DNA from: Flavobacteriales bacterium
Lineage (GTDB): Bacteria > Bacteroidota > Bacteroidia > Flavobacteriales_F > PHOS-HE28
Assembly (NCBI GenBank): GCA_016718655.1
Contig: JADKCV010000060.1
Span: 62,001-126,000 of the forward strand
Reading direction: 5' to 3'
Length of the DNA stretch: 64,000 bases
The notes below the pieces were generated by a model, which did not search any database, was not told the origin of the DNA, and saw nothing but the letters and a program-made list of their open reading frames with translations. Below, piece after piece: positions 25,262 to 33,583 of this stretch. The stretch's first letter is position 1. Each line of letters starts with the position of its first letter. Made by a program: the position numbers and the translations under genes.

Positions 25262-28071
25262 TGCTCAGAGCGGCAAGCGTGATAGTGTCCGTGATCGCTG
25301 CTATTCCGGCTTGGGGGCAATTCCCGTTCACCCGTTCCTTGGATGTGCGATCGGGAAGGTCCGCTCCTCGGATCACTTGCTTGGTGCAGGATCGCGACGG
25401 TGCCATCTGGACCGGATCGGATGTCGGCTTGTTGCGTACCGATGGTGACCAGGTGGACGCGATCTGGCGCAGTGAGCCGGACAAGGTGGTGGCCTTGGCC
25501 GAACGAGGGAATGATATCCTCGCCATGTCGTCATCAGGAGTATTACTGCGTTGTGATGGGTTCGGATGCGATACGCTCGTCCGGGATACCAGTTGGGTGC
25601 GTGCACCGGTACGTGCCATGGCGAGCGATGAACAGGGGAACCTTTGGCTGGCCACGTTCGGCGGCGGATTGCACCGGGTAGGCACGGAAAGTCGATCGAT
25701 CATCGGTACGCGAGAAGGGTTGCCTGATGTTCACGTGAACGACCTGGCGATCCTGAAGGACGGAAGGGTTGTTGTCGCCACCGACCAAGGCATTGCCCTG
25801 ATCGCGAACGAGCGCGTGGTTCGCATTTTCGAGCAGGGCAACGGAGCCCCGGACAACCTGGTGCTTTCCGTTGCCGTGGATGAGTACGATGGGATCTGGG
25901 CAGGCACCGCTGGTTCCGGAGTGTTCAAGTGGGACCCCCTCGACACCAAGGCGGAAGTCCTCCCATTCGGGAAGCTATTCGGCGCTGTTCATTGCTTGCT
26001 CGCTGAACGCGGGCGTATCTGGGCTGCAACCGAGTTGAACGGGTTGGTGATGATGGAAGCGAAGGAGCGGGGCAGTTACCAGTGGCGTCAGGGTAGCGAA
26101 CAGCCGATGGTGACCGACATGGTGGTGGATGGTGAGGGCGCGGTGTGGTGGTGTGATGGGTCCGAGGTTCTTCAGCGAAGCGATCCGAGGGTATTGCACG
26201 TTCCTGACCATGAAGGGGTGGACCTGCATCGGGTGACGGCATTATGCACCGACAGCCAAGGCAGTATCTGGTTCGCGACCCCCAAGGGGACCTTCACCCA
26301 TTCACATGCTTTCACTGATGCCGCTCGCATAACACGGCTTCCGATGGAGCTTCCCTCCATGACACCCTTGGTGTCCATTAGTGCCGGTGAACACGGCGAG
26401 GTGTGGGGAGCTTCGTTCGGCGGTGGATTGTGGCGGATGGGAAAGGCCGGGGTCGAACCCATGGCCCCTCCCGCAGCACCGCGCGATCCCAACATCCTGT
26501 CCGTGCTCGCTCAAGGCGATGATGTCTGGACCGCCACACTTGCGGGTATCTCGGTACTGCGACAAGGCCGGAACAGCGATCTGGATGCCGTGGGCACAGG
26601 GTTCGTCTACCAATTGGTCGCGTCAAACGACGGCAGCCTGTTGGCAGCCACCGATGGCCATGGTGTCGTACGTGTCGATCAAGGCAAGCCCCAAGAGGTG
26701 TCCGAGAAGGGACCGCGCACATTCTATACGGTGGCGGAAGGGAAGGACGGTACCCTATGGGCTGGCGGCCCGGCTACGGGTCTGTGCAGGTCGGTGGCTG
26801 GTGGTTGGGAACAGTTGGGCACGGAGATGGGGCTGATGGATGCGGATATACATGCGCTCATCCCCTTCATGGGGCGAATGTTCGTGATGGGAACGCGCGG
26901 CGTCCTTGTCTATCACCCGGTTTCAGGGTCCTGGACCGATGTTTCCGGCCGTGTGGGGCTGGAGGATCTTCAAATGGAGCTCAATACCGCAGCGGTCGAT
27001 ACCTCAGGTGCCCTATGGCTGGCGACCGATCGGGGTCTGGTGCGGATCCTGGCCGATACCACGTTGTTGGCACCTCCACCTTCGCCGGCAATACTCGAGG
27101 TCCGTATGGGTGATCAACGTTACCGACCTGATACGGTGTACCGGACTTCGTATGACAGAAGTGCAGTGTCGATGCGCTATATGTCCTCGGACCAGACGCA
27201 CATGGGATCCTCCCAGTTCGAATACCGTTTGCTCGGGCTGAGCGAAAAGGTGGTACGCACAAGGGAAAGTGAGCTATCATTCCCAGCGTTGCCACCGGGC
27301 GATTATCGGTTCGAGATACGGACCCTACGTACCGAGGGCGAATTGCCATCGGCCTGGACCGGGTTCCGTCTGATCGTGGAACCTCCCTGGTGGCAGCGGC
27401 CCTGGGTCATCGCACTGATGCTAAGCGCCGCCGCGGCCTTGGTCATCGCCTTGATCGCGGCGCGTGACCGTCGTTTGCGTTACAAGCAACGAATGGAACA
27501 GGAACAGGTGCGATTCCAATTGGAGGCCTTGCGCAGTCAGGTCGATCCACATTTCCTGTTCAATAGTTTCAATACGCTCGTTGAACTCATCGAGACCGAA
27601 CCACAGAAGGCAGTGATCCACGTGGACCAATTGAGCACCTTCTTTCGCAACATCCTGCAGGTGCGCGATCGGGAGCTGATCACCTTGGACGAGGAACTCG
27701 ACCTGTTACGTACCTACGTGGGCCTTGAGCAGCGTCGATTCGGGGAGGCCATCGTCTTGCAGGTGGAACTGCCCGAACGGCTACGTACGATGATGATCGT
27801 GCCCCTCACGCTGCAACTGCTGGTGGAGAATGCGATCAAGCACAACGCAGCCACCAGGAGCGCACCGGTCACCGTGGTCATCTCCTCCGAGGATGACACG
27901 CTCGTGGTCCGGAACAACATTCTTCCCAAACTAACGCCGCCACGTTCCACCGGCTTTGGCCTGGAAAGCATTCGCAAGCGCTACGCAGCGCTCACCGAAC
28001 GCCCGGTGTCGGTGGAGCGTGGAACGCATACGTTCGTCGTCCGAATACCATTGATAGCCCCGAACCCATGA
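25261..28071 (+). CDS. Propeller-sensor LytS-type histidine kinase
   Basis: 936 residues from the ATG at 25261, which shares one base with the YceI stop. Signal peptide (about 1-20), a periplasmic sensor of two-component-regulator-propeller repeats (about 30-600, many W-x-G-S/T-D or LWLATD motifs), a Y_Y_Y-like beta sandwich (about 620-705), one membrane helix (about 714-736), then a His_kinase domain with phospho-acceptor His764 in DPHFLFNSFN and an HATPase region with VENAIKHN. It senses a periplasmic signal and phosphorylates the LytTR regulator encoded 4 nt into its stop. Outwardly similar to polysaccharide-sensing kinases but without the AraC output domain of hybrid systems. Confidence 0.93.
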   Translation: MLRAASVIVSVIAAIPAWGQFPFTRSLDVRSGRSAPRITCLVQDRDGAIWTGSDVGLLRTDGDQVDAIWRSEPDKVVALAERGNDILAMSSSGVLLRCDGFGCDTLVRDTSWVRAPVRAMASDEQGNLWLATFGGGLHRVGTESRSIIGTREGLPDVHVNDLAILKDGRVVVATDQGIALIANERVVRIFEQGNGAPDNLVLSVAVDEYDGIWAGTAGSGVFKWDPLDTKAEVLPFGKLFGAVHCLLAERGRIWAATELNGLVMMEAKERGSYQWRQGSEQPMVTDMVVDGEGAVWWCDGSEVLQRSDPRVLHVPDHEGVDLHRVTALCTDSQGSIWFATPKGTFTHSHAFTDAARITRLPMELPSMTPLVSISAGEHGEVWGASFGGGLWRMGKAGVEPMAPPAAPRDPNILSVLAQGDDVWTATLAGISVLRQGRNSDLDAVGTGFVYQLVASNDGSLLAATDGHGVVRVDQGKPQEVSEKGPRTFYTVAEGKDGTLWAGGPATGLCRSVAGGWEQLGTEMGLMDADIHALIPFMGRMFVMGTRGVLVYHPVSGSWTDVSGRVGLEDLQMELNTAAVDTSGALWLATDRGLVRILADTTLLAPPPSPAILEVRMGDQRYRPDTVYRTSYDRSAVSMRYMSSDQTHMGSSQFEYRLLGLSEKVVRTRESELSFPALPPGDYRFEIRTLRTEGELPSAWTGFRLIVEPPWWQRPWVIALMLSAAAALVIALIAARDRRLRYKQRMEQEQVRFQLEALRSQVDPHFLFNSFNTLVELIETEPQKAVIHVDQLSTFFRNILQVRDRELITLDEELDLLRTYVGLEQRRFGEAIVLQVELPERLRTMMIVPLTLQLLVENAIKHNAATRSAPVTVVISSEDDTLVVRNNILPKLTPPRSTGFGLESIRKRYAALTERPVSVERGTHTFVVRIPLIAPNP

Positions 28072-28820
28072 GGATCCTGATCATCGAGGATGAACAAGCC
28101 GCAGCGACCCGCATGCGCAAGATGCTCACCAGTATCGAACCGTCCATCGAGGTGCTGGCCGATCTGCCTTCGGTCGCTGAAAGTGTGGAGTGGTTCAAGG
28201 CACAGCCCGCACCCGACCTCGTGTTCATGGATGTGCAATTGGCCGACGGTGACAGCTTCGAGATCTTCAAGCGGGTGGACGTGCCTTGCCCGGTGGTGTT
28301 CACCACTGCCTACGATGAATACGCGCTCAATGCGTTCCGTGTGAACGCGTTGGACTATTTGTTGAAACCCATCCGCATAGAGGACCTGGAGACCGCTTTG
28401 CAGCGTGCCGAAAGATCCATGTTGGTGCGTGATCACAGCACGTTGCACAGGCAGTCCGCGATCAAGCCGGGAGCAACGCCGATCAAGCGTTTCCTCATTC
28501 GTTACGGTGAACATTTCAAGGTGGTCGAACCGGAGCAGATCGCCTATGTCCATTCCTTGATGAAGAACACCTTCCTGCGTACCAAGGAAGGCCGTGACCT
28601 GCCCTTGGAGGAGAGCTTGGACAAGTTGGAGGCTCAACTCGATCCCCAGAAGTTCATCCGGCTCAACCGCCAGCTGATCGTACATCTACAAAGCATCAAG
28701 GAACTGCTGGCTTATAGCAAGAGCAGGGTGAAGGTGGTACTTGATCCTCCTTATGGTGAAGATGCCATAGTGAGCAGTGAACGTAGCGCCGCCTTCAAGC
28801 GCTGGCTGGCGGGCGAGTGA
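28068..28820 (+). CDS. LytTR family response regulator
   Basis: 250 residues. Receiver domain 1-120 with Asp55 in FMDVQLADG and the conserved Lys in LLKPI; linker; LytTR DNA-binding domain about 145-245 (RFLIRYGEHFKVV to the FIRLNRQLIVH motif). Overlaps the kinase stop by 4 nt, so it is its partner. LytTR proteins usually bind paired direct repeats; no target can be named here. Confidence 0.95.
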   Translation: MRILIIEDEQAAATRMRKMLTSIEPSIEVLADLPSVAESVEWFKAQPAPDLVFMDVQLADGDSFEIFKRVDVPCPVVFTTAYDEYALNAFRVNALDYLLKPIRIEDLETALQRAERSMLVRDHSTLHRQSAIKPGATPIKRFLIRYGEHFKVVEPEQIAYVHSLMKNTFLRTKEGRDLPLEESLDKLEAQLDPQKFIRLNRQLIVHLQSIKELLAYSKSRVKVVLDPPYGEDAIVSSERSAAFKRWLAGE

Positions 28821-28922
28821 ACTGATATTCCGGTTCATCGCCAGGAATTACCGTTCCGTCCGGACCGCCTATGTGTGTGGTAGTGTGGCCGTTCACCTTC
28901 GTTGCCACCTGACACGACCGCC

Positions 28923-30095
28923 ATGCGCACACAACTCACTCTTGGACTCGTTTCCTTGGCACTGACCGCTTCACCCCAGTGGACAGCTGTTCCCAGTGGC
29001 ACCTTGACACAATTGGAGGATGTCCTTATTGCCAACCCCCAGTTGGCCCTCGCTTGCGGCAAGGATGGCATCCTGCTCCGGTCCCTCGACGGTGGGTCGT
29101 CCTGGACAACGATAGCCTCCGGACATGCTGATGACCTCAATGAGGTGGTGCGCACCGGTCCAAGCTCCTTCCTCATCCTGACCGACGGTGGCATCATCCT
29201 TCGCTCGACGGATGCTGGTGTATCATGGACCTCCAGCAGTGTGCCCACCTCCAGCGAACTCGTAAGTGCTTCACGTGCGGGTGATCGCATCGTGGCTGTT
29301 GGAGAGGGAGGGGCGCTGCTCCTTTCCGACGACCTGGGGACCAATTGGTCGGCGATCCAATCCGGCACCCCGAACGATCTGCAGGCCGTGTGGGCGATCA
29401 CCGCGCAGGAATGGATCGCGGTGGGCAAGAATGGCACTGCCATCCACAGCATGAACGGTGGTGCATCTTGGGTCGCTGTGACGATGCCCGTGCAGGACGA
29501 TCTCAATGACGTGTGCTTCATCGACCCGACCATGGGCGTGATCGTGGGGGACGAGGGGAACGTTCTGCGCAGCACCGATGGAGGGTCTACCTGGGTCCCC
29601 ATGCCCAGTGGTACCGGCTTGGAACTCGACGCGGTGTGGACCGACCTGGGCAACGCGACCTTCATGTGCGGGGTGGGTGGCACGGTACGAAGGAGCACCA
29701 ACGGCGGACTCTCCTGGAGCGCCATGTCCACCCCGGTGAGCGCTGAATTGCGCGATGTGACCTATGCCTCAGGACTGGGCCTTGCGGTAGGGGCTGCTGG
29801 GACCATCATCCACCTTGGATCCGGAACAGGGGTGCCCGAGGACGACCTCATTGCTCGTGGGCTGGTCATTTCTTCCGGACCGAACAACGGAGAGGTCACG
29901 CTGCACATCCTCGATGGTGGTTTGATGGACCGGTTCACCGCCGAGGTATTGGATGTGCGCGGGAGGGTGGTCCGCTCGACCGGGATCATCCATAGCAGTG
30001 CCATCTTGACCAACTTGGGTACTGGCGCCTATCTACTACAGCTGCGGGACCACGGTGCTGTGATACATGGTCGAACATTCGTCGTTGCGCGCTGA
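28923..30095 (+). CDS. Ycf48-like BNR-repeat protein with T9SS type A tail
   Basis: 390 residues from the ATG at 28923. Signal peptide 1-18. Residues about 20-300 are a beta-propeller of Ycf48-type repeats (TDGGIILRSTDAGVSWTSSS, STDGGSTWVP, STNGGLSWSA), then a T9SS type A domain ending GRTFVVAR. Such propellers serve as binding or scaffold modules on the cell surface; the partner is unknown. Stands alone between the LytTR gene and the cytochrome operon. Confidence 0.85.
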   Translation: MRTQLTLGLVSLALTASPQWTAVPSGTLTQLEDVLIANPQLALACGKDGILLRSLDGGSSWTTIASGHADDLNEVVRTGPSSFLILTDGGIILRSTDAGVSWTSSSVPTSSELVSASRAGDRIVAVGEGGALLLSDDLGTNWSAIQSGTPNDLQAVWAITAQEWIAVGKNGTAIHSMNGGASWVAVTMPVQDDLNDVCFIDPTMGVIVGDEGNVLRSTDGGSTWVPMPSGTGLELDAVWTDLGNATFMCGVGGTVRRSTNGGLSWSAMSTPVSAELRDVTYASGLGLAVGAAGTIIHLGSGTGVPEDDLIARGLVISSGPNNGEVTLHILDGGLMDRFTAEVLDVRGRVVRSTGIIHSSAILTNLGTGAYLLQLRDHGAVIHGRTFVVAR

Positions 30096-30441
30096 TCATC
30101 CCTCTTCATACTCGGTACCACCATGGCATCCCATACTTCGCTCGACCTGGCTGATCGCAGGGTTCTCGTGAACACTGCCTCCGAACAGCTCTTGGGGGTC
30201 ATCCTTCAGCTCAACTGCCAACCCCGTTATCGTAATGGTTTGGATGTCATTGGTTTGACCTTCCTGTTGTTGGAGCGCAGAAGGAACAGGCGCGACGCCA
30301 ACACGCGCTGTGGCGCCGGTTCGTCCCGTGAAATTCCCGCTTCGTCCGGATCAGGCGGATAGTGGGCGCTGAACGGGGTATTTTTGCACCATTCGTGACA
30401 TCCGTCATACCACGGACAAAGGGAACAAGCGGTCAGCGCTC
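30096..30441 (+). other. 346-nt intergenic region, one doubtful small frame
   Basis: Holds an open frame at 30123-30362 (79 codons) with no recognised family, no signal and low-complexity end; I do not accept it as a gene. The right end contains the putative promoter region of the cytochrome operon (30379-30408). Confidence 0.4.
30379..30408 (+). promoter_or_regulatory. Promoter box and weak Crp-type half-palindrome before the cytochrome operon
   Basis: TATTTTTG (30379-30386) matches TAnnTTTG exactly. GTGACATCCGTCAT (30395-30408) matches GTGA-N6-TCAC with one change but lies downstream of this box, so if both act the site would repress rather than activate. Confidence 0.4.
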
Positions 30442-31158
30442 ATGCAAAAGATCCATCGAACAGCAGCCAAGATGGCCCTTGCCTTGGGCACAATGGCTTT
30501 CGTGGTCACCAGTTGCCAACACGAACCCCCATTGGTACCATTCGATCCAGTTGGGAATGGGGATGGTGGCGGTGGTGGAACTGCTCCTTGTGCTCCGAAC
30601 ACGGTCTATTTCCAACAACAGGTGCTGCCCTTGCTGGTGAGCAATTGTGCAGTACCTGGTTGTCATAATACGGCCACGGACGACAATGACTGGATCCAGA
30701 TCACGAGCTACACGAGTTTGATGAACAGTGGGATCGTCGGCGATGGTGATCTGATGGAGGCCATCACGGAGACTGATCCGGATGATATCATGCCCCGTCC
30801 ACCGCAGAACCCCTTGACCCCTCAGCAGATCCAGCTGATCCAGACCTGGATCACCCAAGGCTACCAGAACAATTCCTGCTCGGCCTCCTGTGATACAACG
30901 AACGTGACCTATTCAGGCACCATCGTGCCCTTGGTGCAACAACGGTGTCAAGGGTGCCACAGCGGCGGGACACCCCAAGGTGATCTGAACTTCACCAACT
31001 GGGCCACGTTGAACGCGGTAGCCAACGACGGTCGCCTACGTTGGGCGGTGACGCACGATCCCCAAGGGGTTGCCATGCCGCCCAGCAGCCCGATCATGCC
31101 CGCTTGCGAAGTGCGCAAGTTCACTCTTTGGATCGAGGCCGGAGCGCCCAACAACTGA
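30442..31158 (+). CDS. Di-heme c-type cytochrome lipoprotein with CX4CH and CXXCH sites
   Basis: 238 residues. Lipoprotein signal with lipobox Cys25 (VVTSC), Gly-rich linker (about 39-46), then two cytochrome-like modules: a first heme site C69-x4-C74-H75 (CAVPGCH) and a second C169-x2-C172-H173 (CQGCH). Possible distal Met ligands lie in DDIMPRPP (117) and VAMPP. The spacing of the first site is the unusual CX4CH form. Membrane-anchored, it could pass electrons across the periplasm. First gene of a five-gene run with YceI and a DUF5777 barrel; heme attachment would use the Ccm system at 4706-9922. Confidence 0.85.
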   Translation: MQKIHRTAAKMALALGTMAFVVTSCQHEPPLVPFDPVGNGDGGGGGTAPCAPNTVYFQQQVLPLLVSNCAVPGCHNTATDDNDWIQITSYTSLMNSGIVGDGDLMEAITETDPDDIMPRPPQNPLTPQQIQLIQTWITQGYQNNSCSASCDTTNVTYSGTIVPLVQQRCQGCHSGGTPQGDLNFTNWATLNAVANDGRLRWAVTHDPQGVAMPPSSPIMPACEVRKFTLWIEAGAPNN

Positions 31159-31160
31159 TC

Positions 31161-31529
31161 ATGAAGTCACACGTCATCCTGATCACGGCCTTTGCCGCAG
31201 TGTTACTTATGGGTTCGAACGGGTGCTATTACGACAACGAGGAGACCCTGTACCCCAATTCGTTCTGTGATACCGCTCTGGTCACCTGGACGAACGATAT
31301 CCAGCCATTGATCAATACCCGGTGTGCCATTGCCGGGTGCCATGCGAACGGTTCCGTGTCCCCCAACCTCACCGGTTACACCGCTGTGAAAGCACAAGCC
31401 GATAACGGTAGGATCCGCTCGCGTGCCATTGACGGTATTCCCTCCATCATGCCGGCTTCCGGCAAGCTTCCTGCGTGTGATATCGCGAACCTGGATGCTT
31501 GGCTCCGCGCCGGCGCCCCGAACAACTGA
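31161..31529 (+). CDS. Mono-heme cytochrome lipoprotein with CX4CH site
   Basis: 122 residues from the ATG at 31161, 2 nt after the previous stop. Lipobox Cys22 (SNGC); heme site C55-x4-C60-H61 (CAIAGCH), candidate distal Met in IPSIMPASG. The C-terminal ending WLRAGAPNN copies the ending of the upstream cytochrome (WIEAGAPNN), so the two modules are paralogous, probably from duplication. No CXXCH is present, so this protein depends wholly on the CX4CH motif if it binds heme. Confidence 0.8.
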   Translation: MKSHVILITAFAAVLLMGSNGCYYDNEETLYPNSFCDTALVTWTNDIQPLINTRCAIAGCHANGSVSPNLTGYTAVKAQADNGRIRSRAIDGIPSIMPASGKLPACDIANLDAWLRAGAPNN

Positions 31530-31531
31530 CC

Positions 31532-31954
31532 ATGAGACCCAAGACCATGATATTCGTTGGGCTTACCATTGCCGCGGTGGCCGGTGGATACGCCCTGATG
31601 GAGTACAGCCGAGGCGTGAAGGGCGCTGATGACCTTCATGTCGTCGCCACGCTGGAGGCCGAGCAATTACTTGCCGAGTTCACCTTGGATGAGACCGCCG
31701 CGACCGCGAAGTACGTGGGTGTGACCGAACAGGCCATTCAGGTCAGCGGAACCATCCGTACCATGGAACCGACAGGGGATGGCAAGGTCACAGTGGTCCT
31801 GGAGACCGGGGATCCATTGGCCGGTGTCACCTGCGAATTCGCCGAGGCCGAAGTGCCGTTGACCTGGCGCAGCGGTTCCCGCGTGACGGTGAAAGGCATC
31901 TGCACGGGACTCTTGATGGATGTGGTGCTTGTGCGCTGCGCACCCGTGGCATGA
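31532..31954 (+). CDS. OB-fold (tRNA_anti-like) membrane-anchored protein
   Basis: 140 residues from the ATG at 31532, 2 nt after the preceding stop. One N-terminal membrane helix (about 5-23) followed by an OB-fold beta barrel with the tRNA_anti-like pattern (YVGVTEQAIQVSGTI, SRVTVKGICTG). The family name describes the fold only; in Bacteroidota these anchored OB proteins are commonly found with YceI and cytochrome genes. Likely periplasmic; ligand unknown. Confidence 0.8.
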   Translation: MRPKTMIFVGLTIAAVAGGYALMEYSRGVKGADDLHVVATLEAEQLLAEFTLDETAATAKYVGVTEQAIQVSGTIRTMEPTGDGKVTVVLETGDPLAGVTCEFAEAEVPLTWRSGSRVTVKGICTGLLMDVVLVRCAPVA

Positions 31955-32051
31955 TGATCGCATGGTGACCTGACCGATAGACTTCAACGCAACCGGACCT
32001 GAAGCGATGCGCATCCGCCAACGCAAGGGGTCCACAACCGAACCAGAACCG

Positions 32052-32606
32052 ATGAAACACCTCAAGAACCTCGCCTTCGCGCTCGCATTACTGCCACTTG
32101 CTGCCAGTGCGCAAGACCGCTACATGACCCGAAATGGTCATATCGCCTTCTTCTCTGCCACACCCATGGAGAACATCGAAGGGAACAACCACAAAGTGAC
32201 CAGTGTATGGGATGTGACCACCGGTGCCATGCAGTTCGCCGTGCTCATCAAGGCCTTCGAATTCGAGAAGGCTCTCATGCAGGAGCACTTCAACGAGAAC
32301 TACATGGAAAGCAACACCTTTCCAAAGGCCGAATTCAAGGGCAAGTTGGCCGGTATCACCGCCGAGCAATTGAAGAAGACCGGCACCTATGAGGTCTCCG
32401 TCACGGGCGACCTTACCATCCATGGAGTGTCCAAGCCTGTATCGGCAAAAGGGAAAGTGACGGTTGACGCCGCCGGTGCGATCACGGCCTCGAGCGATCT
32501 CATCGTCAAGCCTGAGGACCATGGGATCAAGATCCCGGGGGTCGTGCGCAAGAACATCGCCGAGGAGATCACCGTGAAGGTGCGTATGGAGTACGCCAAG
32601 ATGTGA
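32052..32606 (+). CDS. YceI family periplasmic protein (second copy)
   Basis: 184 residues from the ATG at 32052, opening a signal peptide (1-21, ending ASAQ). YceI barrel with MQEHFNENYMES and DLTIHGVSKPV. Related to the copy at 24713 but closer to the typical YceI form. It lies 97 nt after the OB-fold gene and 37 nt before the DUF5777 gene, within the cytochrome operon. In this setting it could carry a quinone or isoprenoid ligand, which would connect it to electron transfer; that is inference. Confidence 0.9.
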   Translation: MKHLKNLAFALALLPLAASAQDRYMTRNGHIAFFSATPMENIEGNNHKVTSVWDVTTGAMQFAVLIKAFEFEKALMQEHFNENYMESNTFPKAEFKGKLAGITAEQLKKTGTYEVSVTGDLTIHGVSKPVSAKGKVTVDAAGAITASSDLIVKPEDHGIKIPGVVRKNIAEEITVKVRMEYAKM

Positions 32607-32643
32607 TCCCTGCGCACAGCAAGTCCCCTTCCAGAATAATGCG

Positions 32644-33576
32644 ATGCCCATCCGACACATGATCCTTCGACCATTCTTCGCCATGGCCGTACTGGCCCTT
32701 TCGTCCACCGCACCTGCACAGGACGAGGACCTGCTCAAACTGCTCGGCGAGGATGAGGCCACTGGACCGGTGTACACCAATGCGGCGTTCAAGACCACCC
32801 GGGTGATCAATGGTCACAGCTTGGAGAACACAGCACATGGGGTGCTCGACTTCAAGATCGGGCACCGCTTCGGCTTCATCAACGGCGGTGTCAATGAGTT
32901 CTTCGGTCTTGATGGTGCGACCGTTCGCTTGGGGTTGGATTATGGCGTGACCGACCGGCTGATGGTGGGGATCGGAAGGAGCAGCTTCCAGAAGACCTTG
33001 GATGGTTTCGCGAAATACAAGCTGCTCAGGCAGTGTGATGAAGGTTGTGGGATGCCGATCACCCTCGCGGTGGTGGCCGCCACGAGCCTCACCACCTTGC
33101 GCACCGAGGAACTTCCTTGGTACGACACCTCGCGCGTGGATTACTTCAGTCATCGCATGGGCTATTCCCTGCAATTGATCATCGGTCGCAAGTTCAGCGA
33201 GTCCTTCAGTATGCAGTTGAACCCCGGCGTGGTGCACCGCAACCTGGTCGCAACGGCCGGTGATCCCAACGATATCATCCATGTGAGCGGTGCGGCTCGT
33301 GTGAAGCTGTCGAAACGCGTCGCGGTGAACGGTGAATACTTCCATGTGTTACCCGATCAATTACCGGACAACATCCGCAACTCCCTCAGCCTTGGGTTCG
33401 ATATCGAGACCGGTGGCCACGTGTTCCAACTGCACTTCACCAATAGCACGGCCATGTTCGAGCGTGGCTTCATCACGGAGACCGTCGGGGACTGGGGCAA
33501 CGGGGACATCCACTTCGGATTCAACATCTCCCGGGTGTTCACCCTGCACGAGCCGAAGAAGAAGGTGAAGGGCTGA
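32644..33576 (+). CDS. DUF5777 beta-barrel outer-membrane protein
   Basis: 310 residues, signal peptide about 1-25 (ending APAQ). The rest alternates in amphipathic strands, with NGHSLENTAHGVLDFKIGHR near the start and RLGLDYGVTDRLMVGIGRS, the layout of DUF5777 proteins, predicted outer-membrane barrels specific to Bacteroidota and relatives. Role unknown. As the last gene of the cytochrome/YceI operon it would provide an outer-membrane component. It converges with the M50 protease gene 7 nt away. Confidence 0.85.
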   Translation: MPIRHMILRPFFAMAVLALSSTAPAQDEDLLKLLGEDEATGPVYTNAAFKTTRVINGHSLENTAHGVLDFKIGHRFGFINGGVNEFFGLDGATVRLGLDYGVTDRLMVGIGRSSFQKTLDGFAKYKLLRQCDEGCGMPITLAVVAATSLTTLRTEELPWYDTSRVDYFSHRMGYSLQLIIGRKFSESFSMQLNPGVVHRNLVATAGDPNDIIHVSGAARVKLSKRVAVNGEYFHVLPDQLPDNIRNSLSLGFDIETGGHVFQLHFTNSTAMFERGFITETVGDWGNGDIHFGFNISRVFTLHEPKKKVKG

Positions 33577-33583
33577 GCTTCGA

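Noticed and set aside
30123..30362. 79-codon open frame before the cytochrome operon
   Set aside because: No family, no hydropathy pattern, low-complexity end and no promoter or conserved start.
32569..33345. Minus-strand frame opposite the DUF5777 gene
   Set aside because: Overlaps two clear plus-strand genes completely and has no start or domain support.
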